The translations under genes and the position numbers were made by a program. The notes under the pieces are model-generated. The model worked only from the letters and a program-made list of their open reading frames with translations, had not been told where the DNA came from and searched no databases. Shown in pieces: positions 1-5,577 of a stretch of DNA of 10,841 bases (position 1 is the stretch's first letter; each line of letters begins with the position of its first letter). The stretch is from DAIOHQ01 sp036744635 (GTDB lineage: Bacteria > Planctomycetota > Phycisphaerae > Tepidisphaerales > Tepidisphaeraceae). Location: contig DAIOHQ010000174.1 of assembly GCA_036744635.1 (NCBI GenBank), positions 1 to 10,841 on the forward strand, written 5' to 3'.

Positions 1-5
1 ACTCC

Positions 6-26
6 GGGGGAGGGATGGGGTGGGGG
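6..26 (+). other. G-quadruplex motif at the left edge
   Basis: Four G-runs (6-10, 12-14, 17-20 and 22-26) are separated by loops of only 1, 2 and 1 bases. This fits the G3+N1-7 quadruplex pattern with very short loops, a type known to be stable. It lies on the coding strand about 110 bases before the first gene. No gene can be supported in 1-136, and the end of an upstream gene cannot be excluded there. Confidence 0.6.
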
Positions 27-136
27 CCCTTCCACAATCGCCACAGTCCAGCGCTGCACCCGTTCTCCCATGGTTCGTAGTGGCTTCGGGGCATTCCTCT
101 GCTATCATCTCCCCCTCTCCGAAATCGAGGACGGTT

Positions 137-913
137 ATGGAATTCGGGATCTGCTCGCCGGTGGAAGGGGCGGAGGCCGTGCGCGCCGCCGGTTGGGACT
201 TTATCGAAGAATCCGTCCAGGGCCTCCTCCAGGGAACCGTGCCAGACGCCCAGTGGAAAGGCATCGAACGGACGAAAAATGCCGCCCTCCCCATCCACAG
301 CGCAAACATGCTCGTCCCGGGAAATCTCCCCATCACCGGCCCGGCCGTCGACCTGGCCAAGCTCCGCGAATACATCACCCGCGTGCTGAGCCGGGCCCAT
401 CTCCTCGGCCTCAACGTGCTCGTCTTCGGCAGCGCCGGCGCCCGAAATGTCCCCGATGGTTTCAGCCGCAAATCGGCCGAGCGCCAGATCGTCGAATTCG
501 CCAGCATGCTCGCGCCGCTTGCACAAGAACATGACGTCATCGTCGTCGCCGAAGCCCTGCACCGCCCCGAGAGCAACATCATCAACACCATTCCCGAGGC
601 CATGCAGCACGTGCAGGCCGTCAATCATCCGAATTTTCAATGCCTCTTCGACAGCTATCATTTCTGGATGGAAGATGAGCCCCTGGAAAACCTCCGCGCT
701 GCCGTGCCCTGGATCAAACACGTCCATCTCGCCGACAAATCCGGCCGCCTCGCCCCCGGCGAAAGCCGGCAAGCCGACTATCGCCCAGTCTTCAAAATTC
801 TAAAAGAAGCCCGCTACTCCGGCCGCATGAGTGTCGAAGCCATGAATTTCGACATACCAAAGGCCGGCCCGCGCGTGCTGAAATTTTTACGCAATCAGTG
901 GGAAAACTGTTAA
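137..913 (+). CDS. Sugar phosphate isomerase/epimerase family protein (xylose isomerase-like TIM barrel)
   Basis: The 258-residue protein fits the AP-endonuclease-2 / xylose-isomerase-like TIM-barrel superfamily, cytosolic metal-dependent sugar isomerases and epimerases. Visible motifs are VFGSAGARN (residues 97-104), VVAEALHR with probable metal ligand E139, CLFDSYHF with D172 and H175, HVHLADKSGR (195-204) and a final SVEA with E234. Length and the HxAD..GR.APGE...DY pattern resemble hydroxypyruvate isomerase and tagatose/psicose epimerases, but the substrate cannot be fixed. The frame is open back to an ATG at 20. I chose 137 because GAGGA (127-131) sits 5 bases before it and the first beta strand (MEFGICSPVEGA) starts there. 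The preceding 39 residues look like translated non-coding DNA. The next gene is co-oriented, an aminotransferase 47 bases downstream, which suggests a shared pathway. There is no signal peptide. Confidence 0.88.
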   Translation: MEFGICSPVEGAEAVRAAGWDFIEESVQGLLQGTVPDAQWKGIERTKNAALPIHSANMLVPGNLPITGPAVDLAKLREYITRVLSRAHLLGLNVLVFGSAGARNVPDGFSRKSAERQIVEFASMLAPLAQEHDVIVVAEALHRPESNIINTIPEAMQHVQAVNHPNFQCLFDSYHFWMEDEPLENLRAAVPWIKHVHLADKSGRLAPGESRQADYRPVFKILKEARYSGRMSVEAMNFDIPKAGPRVLKFLRNQWENC

Positions 914-926
914 GTGTCGAATTCCA

Positions 927-961
927 CAAATGACAAATGACAAATGACCAAGGACCAAAAA
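927..961 (+). repeat. 7-base tandem repeat array, five units
   Basis: Three exact CAAATGA units (927-933, 934-940, 941-947) are followed by two diverged ones, CCAAGGA (948-954) and CCAAAAA (955-961), in unbroken 7-base phase. The array fills most of the gap between two genes, and its last base is the A of the chosen start codon of the next gene. Each exact unit contains ATG overlapping TGA. Read on the opposite strand, the array encodes hydrophobic peptide of the SFVICH type. I recall such peptides from spurious hypothetical proteins in planctomycete and verrucomicrobial genomes; this is recollection, not checked. Confidence 0.8.
950..954 (+). promoter_or_regulatory. Ribosome-binding site made by the repeat
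   Basis: AAGGA at 950-954 lies inside the fourth repeat unit, 6 bases before the ATG at 961 and 12 before the ATG at 967. The in-frame ATG at 937 lies upstream of it, inside the repeat, without a Shine-Dalgarno of its own. This decides the start of the aminotransferase gene in favour of 961. Confidence 0.6.
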
Positions 962-2109
962 TGCTAATGAAATACCGTCTCTTCACCCCCGGCCCCACCA
1001 GCGTTCCCGAAGCCACCCTGCTCGAGCTGGCCAAGCCCGTTCATCACCATCGCACCGCCGAATTCCGCGCTATGTTCACCGAAGTGCAGGCCATGCTCCA
1101 GTACGTCTACCAGACGAAACACAAGGTCCTGACCGTCACCGGTTCCGGCACCGCCGCCGCCGAGGCGGGCATCGTCTCCTGCCTCGCCCCCGGCCAAAAC
1201 GCCCTGGTCGTGACCAACGGCAAATTCGCCGAGCGCTGGAGCCAGGTCTGCACCACCTACGACATCGAGCACAAGGATCTCAAGCTCGACTACGGCCAGC
1301 ACGTCTCCCCCCAGCAGATCGCCGCCGAGCTCAAGGCCGCGCGGTATGATGCTGTCATCCTCGTCCATTCCGAAACCAGCACCGCCACCGTCTGCGACCT
1401 CGAAGCCATCGGCAAGGCGGTCCGCGCCGCCGGCGAAACCCTGCTCATTGTCGATGGCATCACCAGCATCGGCGCCCTGCCGTTTCGCATGGACGACTGG
1501 GGCGTCGACGTCGCCATCACCGGCAGCCAAAAGGCCCTGATGCTCCCGCCCGGCCTCGCCTTCGTCGCCCTCAGCGATCGCGCCTGGGCTGCCGCCGACA
1601 AGAACAAGGCCAGGGACAATTTCTACCTCGACCTCAAGAAATACCGCAAGAGCATCGAGGATGGTGACACTCCCTTCACCCCCGCCAACACTCTCATCGA
1701 CGCCCTGCGCGTCAGCTTGAAAATGGTGACAGATGAGACCCTCGAAGGCGTCTGGAAGCGCACCCACCTCACCGCCGAGGCCTTCCGCCAGGGCGTGCAG
1801 GCCCTCGGCTTCAGCCTCTTCAGCCAGCACCCCGCCGACTCCGTCACCGCCGTCCGCTATTTCGGCGGCATCACCCACAAGGAATTCAGCGGCCTGCTCA
1901 AAACCAAACACAACATCCACATCGCCGGCGGCCAGGGCACCATGGAAGGCCAGATCTTCCGCGTCAACCACATGGGCTACAGCGACGCCTACGACGCCCT
2001 CGCCGTCGTCGCCGCCATCGAACACGTCCTGCACGCCCTGAAAAAACCGGTAGAATTCGGCAAAGGCGTCGCCGCCGCCCAGCGCGTGCTGGCTGAATTA
2101 TTCCAGTGA
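961..2109 (+). CDS. Class V aminotransferase, alanine/serine-glyoxylate aminotransferase type
   Basis: The 382-residue protein is a fold-type I PLP enzyme of aminotransferase class V. It opens with the family hallmark FTPGPTSVPE (8-17), then TVTGSGTAAAEA (58-69) for phosphate binding. LIVDGITSIGALP (162-174) carries D165, expected to bind the pyridine nitrogen, and AITGSQKALMLPPGLA (185-200) carries K191, the Schiff-base lysine. FRVNHMGY (333-340) holds R334, expected at the substrate carboxylate. The family transfers amino groups from alanine or serine to glyoxylate; which donor is used cannot be read here. Length is typical. The start at 961 is chosen on the AAGGA at 950-954. A start at 937 would add eight residues encoded by the tandem repeat. 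The TIM-barrel isomerase just upstream may handle the hydroxypyruvate made by a serine-using enzyme; that is inference. Confidence 0.92.
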   Translation: MLMKYRLFTPGPTSVPEATLLELAKPVHHHRTAEFRAMFTEVQAMLQYVYQTKHKVLTVTGSGTAAAEAGIVSCLAPGQNALVVTNGKFAERWSQVCTTYDIEHKDLKLDYGQHVSPQQIAAELKAARYDAVILVHSETSTATVCDLEAIGKAVRAAGETLLIVDGITSIGALPFRMDDWGVDVAITGSQKALMLPPGLAFVALSDRAWAAADKNKARDNFYLDLKKYRKSIEDGDTPFTPANTLIDALRVSLKMVTDETLEGVWKRTHLTAEAFRQGVQALGFSLFSQHPADSVTAVRYFGGITHKEFSGLLKTKHNIHIAGGQGTMEGQIFRVNHMGYSDAYDALAVVAAIEHVLHALKKPVEFGKGVAAAQRVLAELFQ

Positions 2110-2130
2110 GACAGGTGCAGGAAAACGGTG

Positions 2131-2157
2131 CGGCCGGCCCCAAACAGGGGCCGGCCG
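2131..2157. terminator. Perfect hairpin between converging genes, probable bidirectional terminator
   Basis: CGGCCGGCCCC (2131-2141) and GGGGCCGGCCG (2147-2157) form a perfect 11-bp, all-GC stem around the loop AAACA. It sits 21 bases after the stop of the + strand aminotransferase and 42 bases beyond the end of the - strand PEP-CTERM gene. On the - strand the stem is followed after a few bases by TTTT. On the + strand no T-run follows, so termination there would be atypical. Confidence 0.7.
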
Positions 2158-2199
2158 AATGCTGCGTGCGAGAATTTCTCAGTAGAGGCCGGATTTTCT

Positions 2200-3078
2200 T
2201 CAGCGCCGCCGCCGCAGCGCCAGCACGCCCGCCATCGCGCACAAACCGAGCGTGGCCGGCTCGGGAACCGGTGAGGTGTACACATCCAATTCATTGAACC
2301 AGGTGCTGGCATTGGGGGTGAAAATATCCCACAGCAGGTGCTGATAGTTGCCGAGGCTGCCGGTGCCCAGCGCGCCGCCGATGTCCGCCCCATGCCGCGA
2401 GTCTTCATCATAGCTGCCGGCGCCGCTGAGCTCAGCATCCAACACGCCGGTATCCACGCTCGCTATTTTCGTCCAGCCCTGCGCGATCAAGCCAGCGCCG
2501 TCGGTCACCGTGCCATCGGCGAGCGGAGCGGTCGCCGCATTCGATCCATAAAGCGTATAGCGCTGCATGGTTCGGGAGCCGCCGTGCCAGGAATAGCTCG
2601 TCGCTTCAGTCACCTGCCGCAGCGCTGGAAAGTCCGCCTGGATCCGGTAATTGGCGTGGTTGTTATCCGAGAAAATCCGGCCACCATTATCCCCGACGGC
2701 CGCATCATCGCTGTTGCGCGAGAGCAAGCCATCGTTGACGTAGCTCAGCGCGCCGAACTGAATGCTGTTCAGCGGCGTGGATAAGGTGACGCCGCCGGTC
2801 TGCAGATAATCGCTGTTGGACGGATTGGTGATGTGCTGCGTGGCGCTGAAAGTATCCAGCGTATAATCCCAGTTCGGGTCCAGCGTCGGCGAAGTGGCGC
2901 CGCTGCCGCCGCCGACATTGTTTCCCGTTGGCGTGGAACCGGAGGCCGTTCCCGGCTGTCCCTGAAAATCTTCGTAATGCACGTTCGGGTCAGTCCCGTC
3001 CGTCAATAGGTACGCCTGGGCGGAAGCGCCCCACAGACAAGCCGCCATGCCGAACGTCAAAACACCCTTCGCGTCCAT
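2200..3078 (-). CDS. Secreted PEP-CTERM sorting-domain protein
   Basis: The 292-residue protein has an N-terminal signal peptide (hydrophobic core about 6-17, likely cleavage after ASAQA near residue 22). A long Gly/Ser/Thr/Asn/Asp-rich, beta-type extracellular region follows. The C-terminus is a textbook PEP-CTERM signal: VPEPATLGL (271-279), a hydrophobic helix (277-288) and RRRR (289-292). Such proteins are known to be exported, cleaved by an exosortase-type enzyme and carried to the surface or exopolysaccharide. The TWFNELDVYT stretch (259-268) just before it is, as I recall, typical of planctomycete members, whose body often folds as a discoidin-like beta sandwich. The start is supported by AAAGGAGAGGA in the leader (3083-3092 on the complement). 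No exosortase gene is in the window. Low-complexity segments (40-66, 218-243) make the exact role unreadable. Confidence 0.9.
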   Translation of the reverse strand: MDAKGVLTFGMAACLWGASAQAYLLTDGTDPNVHYEDFQGQPGTASGSTPTGNNVGGGSGATSPTLDPNWDYTLDTFSATQHITNPSNSDYLQTGGVTLSTPLNSIQFGALSYVNDGLLSRNSDDAAVGDNGGRIFSDNNHANYRIQADFPALRQVTEATSYSWHGGSRTMQRYTLYGSNAATAPLADGTVTDGAGLIAQGWTKIASVDTGVLDAELSGAGSYDEDSRHGADIGGALGTGSLGNYQHLLWDIFTPNASTWFNELDVYTSPVPEPATLGLCAMAGVLALRRRR

Positions 3079-3218
3079 TTGTCCTCTCCTTTACCGAAGT
3101 TTGGGATTTGCCCATCCATCGCGCGTTGCGGACCGCCCTCAACGCATCAAAAGATCTGTATTCACTTAAAGACTTGACGCTGTACAGTCTGCCGCAATCG
3201 AGGGCATCTGTCAAGAGA

Positions 3219-3248
3219 ATTATACTATTTTGCGCAAAGGCCTGTCCC
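3219..3248 (-). promoter_or_regulatory. Candidate promoter of the PEP-CTERM gene with palindrome in the spacer
   Basis: On the - strand GGGACA (3248-3243) stands 18 bases before a perfect TATAAT (3224-3219). Transcription would begin near 3212, giving a leader of about 130 bases before the ATG at 3078. The spacer contains the perfect 10-bp palindrome TTTGCGCAAA (3229-3238), placed where a repressor would block polymerase. The -35 matches consensus at four of six bases. A second possible -35, TTGACA at 3214-3209, lacks a good -10. Confidence 0.45.
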
Positions 3249-3259
3249 CATCAGGGCCT
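3238..3259 (-). terminator. Weak hairpin overlapping the end of the receiver-like gene
   Basis: AGGCC and GGCCT arms, extended by TG/CA past one bulged base, surround a seven-base loop. The stop codon of the receiver-like gene lies in it. On the - strand the hairpin is followed only by TTTGCGC, so any terminator is weak, and the element overlaps the -35 of the next candidate promoter. Confidence 0.25.
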
Positions 3260-3649
3260 GGAAGCTTCCGCCGCCCCCTTCGCCACCGCATCGCGCAGCA
3301 ATTCGATCACCCGCTTGCTCCCCAGTTCGCGCTTGCCAAACCCCGGCAGCGCCCCGGCCTCGATGGCCGCCCGCTGTGCCTCAGCATAATTGCTCACCAA
3401 AATCATCTTCAGCGACGGATAATTCGGCTTCAACCAGCGAATGACATCCACGCCCAGGTCTTCATCAAATCCATAGCCCAACTCGCGGTTGAAAAGAATG
3501 AGATCGACGCCCCCGTCCAGCGCCGCCCGCAGTTCGCGCTGGTCATCCGCCGCCAGAATCTTTACATCCCCGAGCGCATTTTTCACCGTCATGCGCAGGT
3601 AACTGCTGTCCGGCCCGCAGTGGCCGACAAGTAACACTTTTTTGCTCAC
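3251..3649 (-). CDS. Stand-alone receiver-like (CheY-fold) protein with Asn at the phospho-acceptor site
   Basis: The 132-residue protein has the alternating beta/alpha pattern and length of a single response-regulator receiver domain. Strand 1 is KKVLLVGH (3-10), strand 3 is VDLILFN (48-54), strand 4 is KMILVS (81-86), followed by AGALPGFGK (98-106). By this alignment the phospho-acceptor Asp is N54, the Ser/Thr switch is S86 and the conserved Lys is K106. The acidic pair that normally follows strand 1 is replaced by GHCGPD. The protein thus keeps the fold and the Ser/Lys pair but lacks the residues for phosphorylation and Mg binding. No output domain or kinase is adjacent. The start is GTG at 3649 because GGAGGT (3660-3655) lies exactly 5 bases before it. 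The frame continues upstream to an ATG at 3799, but that extension is basic, low-quality sequence running into a palindromic repeat. Confidence 0.78.
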   Translation of the reverse strand: MSKKVLLVGHCGPDSSYLRMTVKNALGDVKILAADDQRELRAALDGGVDLILFNRELGYGFDEDLGVDVIRWLKPNYPSLKMILVSNYAEAQRAAIEAGALPGFGKRELGSKRVIELLRDAVAKGAAEASRP

Positions 3650-3654
3650 GATGC

Positions 3655-3660
3655 ACCTCC
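3655..3660 (-). promoter_or_regulatory. Strong Shine-Dalgarno site fixing a GTG start
   Basis: GGAGGT on the - strand ends 5 bases before the GTG at 3649-3647. It is the strongest ribosome-binding site in the window and removes 50 spurious residues from the longest open frame. Confidence 0.85.
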
Positions 3661-3790
3661 AGTGCCGCTTTCGCCGCTGGGACTGCCAACGGCTTGGCGG
3701 ATGATGAATCTTATGCGATCTCCGTGCCTTGGCCACTCTGCACTGCAGGCTCTCCAACGGGGTGCGTGACAGCCGCCTTGCATTGGGTGG

Positions 3791-3810
3791 GGCAGACATT
3801 CTTGTCTGCC
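3791..3810. repeat. Short palindromic element, 8-bp arms and 4-base loop
   Basis: GGCAGACA (3791-3798) and TGTCTGCC (3803-3810) pair perfectly around TTCT. It sits in the 242-base stretch 3650-3891 between two - strand genes, in which I see no gene. Short GGCAGACA/TGTCTGCC palindromes are, as I recall, scattered between genes in planctomycete and related genomes, like REP elements. Only one copy is in the window, so dispersal is not shown here. Confidence 0.6.
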
Positions 3811-3857
3811 ATGGCTGGATGAGTGGTGGATGTAGTCATCCATCCGAATCCAGCCAT
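3811..3857. repeat. Second palindrome with nested inner hairpin
   Basis: ATGGCTGGAT (3811-3820) and ATCCAGCCAT (3848-3857) are perfect 10-bp inverted repeats. Inside them TGGATG (3827-3832) and CATCCA (3837-3842) form a second stem around TAGT. The element abuts the preceding palindrome without a gap. It begins 35 bases past the end of the DUF3179-like gene, so it could also act as its transcription end, but no T-run follows. Confidence 0.65.
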
Positions 3858-3891
3858 ATTTTCCCACAATGCCAAGCCTGACCACGATCCA

Positions 3892-5088
3892 TCACCGGCC
3901 GGGCCGATTCGGATTCGCGGGAACAGGCGGATTCAGAAGCTGCAGGGTGGGATACCAATTCTTCATCACCCCCCAGAACAATTCCTCCTCGGCCGCCACC
4001 GCCGTCAGCTTGCGGCCTTTCATCTCCTTGCTCCCATCGACGACCACTCCGCCGGCGCTCCACGTGGAATTGGTATCCGCATCAATCAGCAGCCCCGGCC
4101 GCCGGGTGGTGTTGAGCCGAAAGCGCGGGATCAAGTCTTTGTCCACACGCCGGTCGAACGCGCGCAACATCCCACTCTCCTTTTCGCGAAACAGCAGCAG
4201 GGGCACGTCGCCGGCAGTCAGATTCAGCGGCGCAACGCCGATTTGCTCTTCGGCGATCGCGGCTGGCTGGGTGGCCGGAATAAAGATGATGCGCATCTCT
4301 CTGGCGCCCCCTGGCTGCGGTTTCATCGGATAGACCGGCAGAATCGGCGCTGCAGGCGTGGCCGGCGCGCTCGGCAGCGGCGCCACCGCCAGCGCCTTGC
4401 TCCCCGGATGCAGCGCCCGCCAGTTTTTCCACGTGGTCTTCGTCACCGCCAGCGTCCCGTAAAAGCCGATCACCTTCGACCCATCCGCCCTGGCCCCGGT
4501 GACCCCGTTGATGAACTGCCCCGAGCGGCTGTCATACAGCAGCAGCGCGTTGGCCGGCATCGAAACGATCTCCAGTTCCCGCGCCCTGAACTCGCGGTCG
4601 ATATTGGCCGCGACAGCTCGATTGGCGAACGCCGACCAGATCAGCATCATCCGCTTGGTCTGGTCGGACTGGATGATCACCGGATTGGAATAAAGCGCTG
4701 AATAGGGATAGGCGTAAGGCGTGTTGGCAAAAACCAGCCCCACCACAAAATCATCATCAGAAATGGCCGCCACCTCGGCGCCGACAAACGCTGGGTTGTC
4801 GAGGATGGCGAAATTCCTCATCGGTGAGTTGGCGAAACGGTGTACGAATAGCGCCAGCACCGGCGCCAACCCAATCAGCCACCACGCCCGCCGTTTGCCG
4901 GATATCACCAACCCTATCAGCGCAATCGAGCAGATGATCGCCACCGCCACCAGCGGCCACTGCAAAGTGCGGCTCCAGACGATCCACTGCACCCCCTGCG
5001 GATAAACCCCCAACCCCGCGACGGTCCCATACGCCACCCATCCGGCGGCCAACAGCGCGATCAAGATGATCAAAATCGGAAGAATCAT
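3892..5088 (-). CDS. Membrane-anchored DUF3179-like protein lacking the usual Cys motif
   Basis: The 398-residue protein has three hydrophobic segments (about 1-20, 44-63, 69-84), then a large soluble domain. The soluble part follows the order of conserved DUF3179 stretches as I know them: DNPAF (97-101), VVGLVFANTPYAYPYS (115-130), LLLYDSRSGQF (182-192), TTWKNWRALHP (218-228), AFDR (310-313), a TGS.WN-like TNSTWSAGG (339-347), GRKL (358-361) and FWGVMKNWYP (371-380). Where DUF3179 proteins usually carry CPLCGT, this one has IWSAFANR (150-157), with no cysteine. The family's biochemical function is unknown. A Pro/Ala-rich linker lies at 236-260. The start at 5088 puts the first membrane helix at the N-terminus, but no Shine-Dalgarno is visible. 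An ATG at 5175 is possible, and the frame stays open to 5463, overlapping the divergent gene. Downstream is the palindromic repeat pair. Confidence 0.72.
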   Translation of the reverse strand: MILPILIILIALLAAGWVAYGTVAGLGVYPQGVQWIVWSRTLQWPLVAVAIICSIALIGLVISGKRRAWWLIGLAPVLALFVHRFANSPMRNFAILDNPAFVGAEVAAISDDDFVVGLVFANTPYAYPYSALYSNPVIIQSDQTKRMMLIWSAFANRAVAANIDREFRARELEIVSMPANALLLYDSRSGQFINGVTGARADGSKVIGFYGTLAVTKTTWKNWRALHPGSKALAVAPLPSAPATPAAPILPVYPMKPQPGGAREMRIIFIPATQPAAIAEEQIGVAPLNLTAGDVPLLLFREKESGMLRAFDRRVDKDLIPRFRLNTTRRPGLLIDADTNSTWSAGGVVVDGSKEMKGRKLTAVAAEEELFWGVMKNWYPTLQLLNPPVPANPNRPGR

Positions 5089-5184
5089 GAGGGGGATTTC
5101 CCGCCAATTTAGGGCTTCTTGCGGTGATACGCCAGAGGCGGATGAATGCGCTGTGGGAAGAAAGCAGCGATGCATCGGCCGCGA

Positions 5185-5204
5185 CAAGTGCGAACTGGCA
5201 CTTG
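5185..5204. promoter_or_regulatory. Inverted repeat between divergent genes, possible operator
   Basis: CAAGTGC (5185-5191) and GCACTTG (5198-5204) are perfect 7-bp arms around GAACTG. The element lies 20 bases before the zinc-ribbon gene's ATG, in the 135-base gap between it and the DUF3179-like gene. It could be a dimeric regulator site or a leader hairpin. I see no convincing -35/-10 pair for either gene. Confidence 0.35.
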
Positions 5205-5223
5205 GCGGGTTAGGATTCGCGGG

Positions 5224-5565
5224 ATGAAAGCTAAGGATTGGTTCCTCGTTGGCGTGCGGCTCTTCGGGGTGTGGATGCTGCTGGAGGGCGTGGCGCAGAC
5301 GGTAGTTCTCCTTCAGGCGATGCTCGGCCTGGTCACGCTGCAGCGAACCTGGCCGATAGCATACATCATGCACGCGCTGGTCGATTTCGCGATAGGCGTG
5401 TACCTGCTGCAAGGTGCGCCGCTTCTGATAGCGCTGGCGAAGTGGGAACGGAAACCGGAGCATCCGGAATGTGCTTACTGCGGCTACGACCTCACCGGCA
5501 ACGTCAGCGGAACCTGCCCCGAGTGCGGCAAGCCGGTGCCGGAGGACACCAAAGTCGCATCATAG
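5224..5565 (+). CDS. Small two-helix membrane protein with C-terminal zinc ribbon
   Basis: The 113-residue protein has two membrane helices, about residues 7-31 (FLVGVRLFGVWMLLEG...) and 46-71 (AYIMHALVDFAIGVYLL...). A short linker then leads to a zinc ribbon with two CxxC knuckles, C83/C86 (CAYCGYDLTGN) and C98/C101 (CPECGKPVPED). The YDLTGN...CPECG form is one I associate with many otherwise unrelated planctomycete membrane proteins; its role is not known to me. The start at 5224 is preferred over the ATG at 5146 because AGGA (5212-5215) lies 8 bases upstream of it, and the longer version only adds a basic, unlikely N-terminus. The gene is divergent from the DUF3179-like gene and ends 12 bases from the end of the converging deiminase-like gene. 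Function is unknown. Confidence 0.8.
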   Translation: MKAKDWFLVGVRLFGVWMLLEGVAQTVVLLQAMLGLVTLQRTWPIAYIMHALVDFAIGVYLLQGAPLLIALAKWERKPEHPECAYCGYDLTGNVSGTCPECGKPVPEDTKVAS

Positions 5566-5577
5566 GCGGCCGATGCA

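Noticed and set aside
80..108. Possible promoter for the first gene (TATCAT at 103-108)
   Set aside because: The -10 is acceptable but no -35 with 16-18 base spacing matches more than two consensus bases, so I did not list it.
964..2034. Long - strand open frame (356 residues) opposite the aminotransferase
   Set aside because: It is Gly/Ala/Asp/Val-rich with no recognisable motif and mirrors a well-supported PLP enzyme. High-GC third positions create such antisense frames.
3180..3187. CTGTACAG palindrome in the leader of the PEP-CTERM gene
   Set aside because: Only 8 bp, common by chance, and not at a clear promoter position. It does not match a full LexA-type operator.
3661..3790. Stretch between the receiver-like gene and the palindromes
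   Set aside because: The frames here are short, basic and without a ribosome-binding site. I see no gene, and no promoter good enough to list (a TAAGAT lacks a -35).
5089..5463. N-terminal extension of the DUF3179-like frame to 523 residues
   Set aside because: It would lie opposite the zinc-ribbon gene, is rich in Arg/His/Gln with no domain, and puts about 125 unlikely residues before the first membrane helix.
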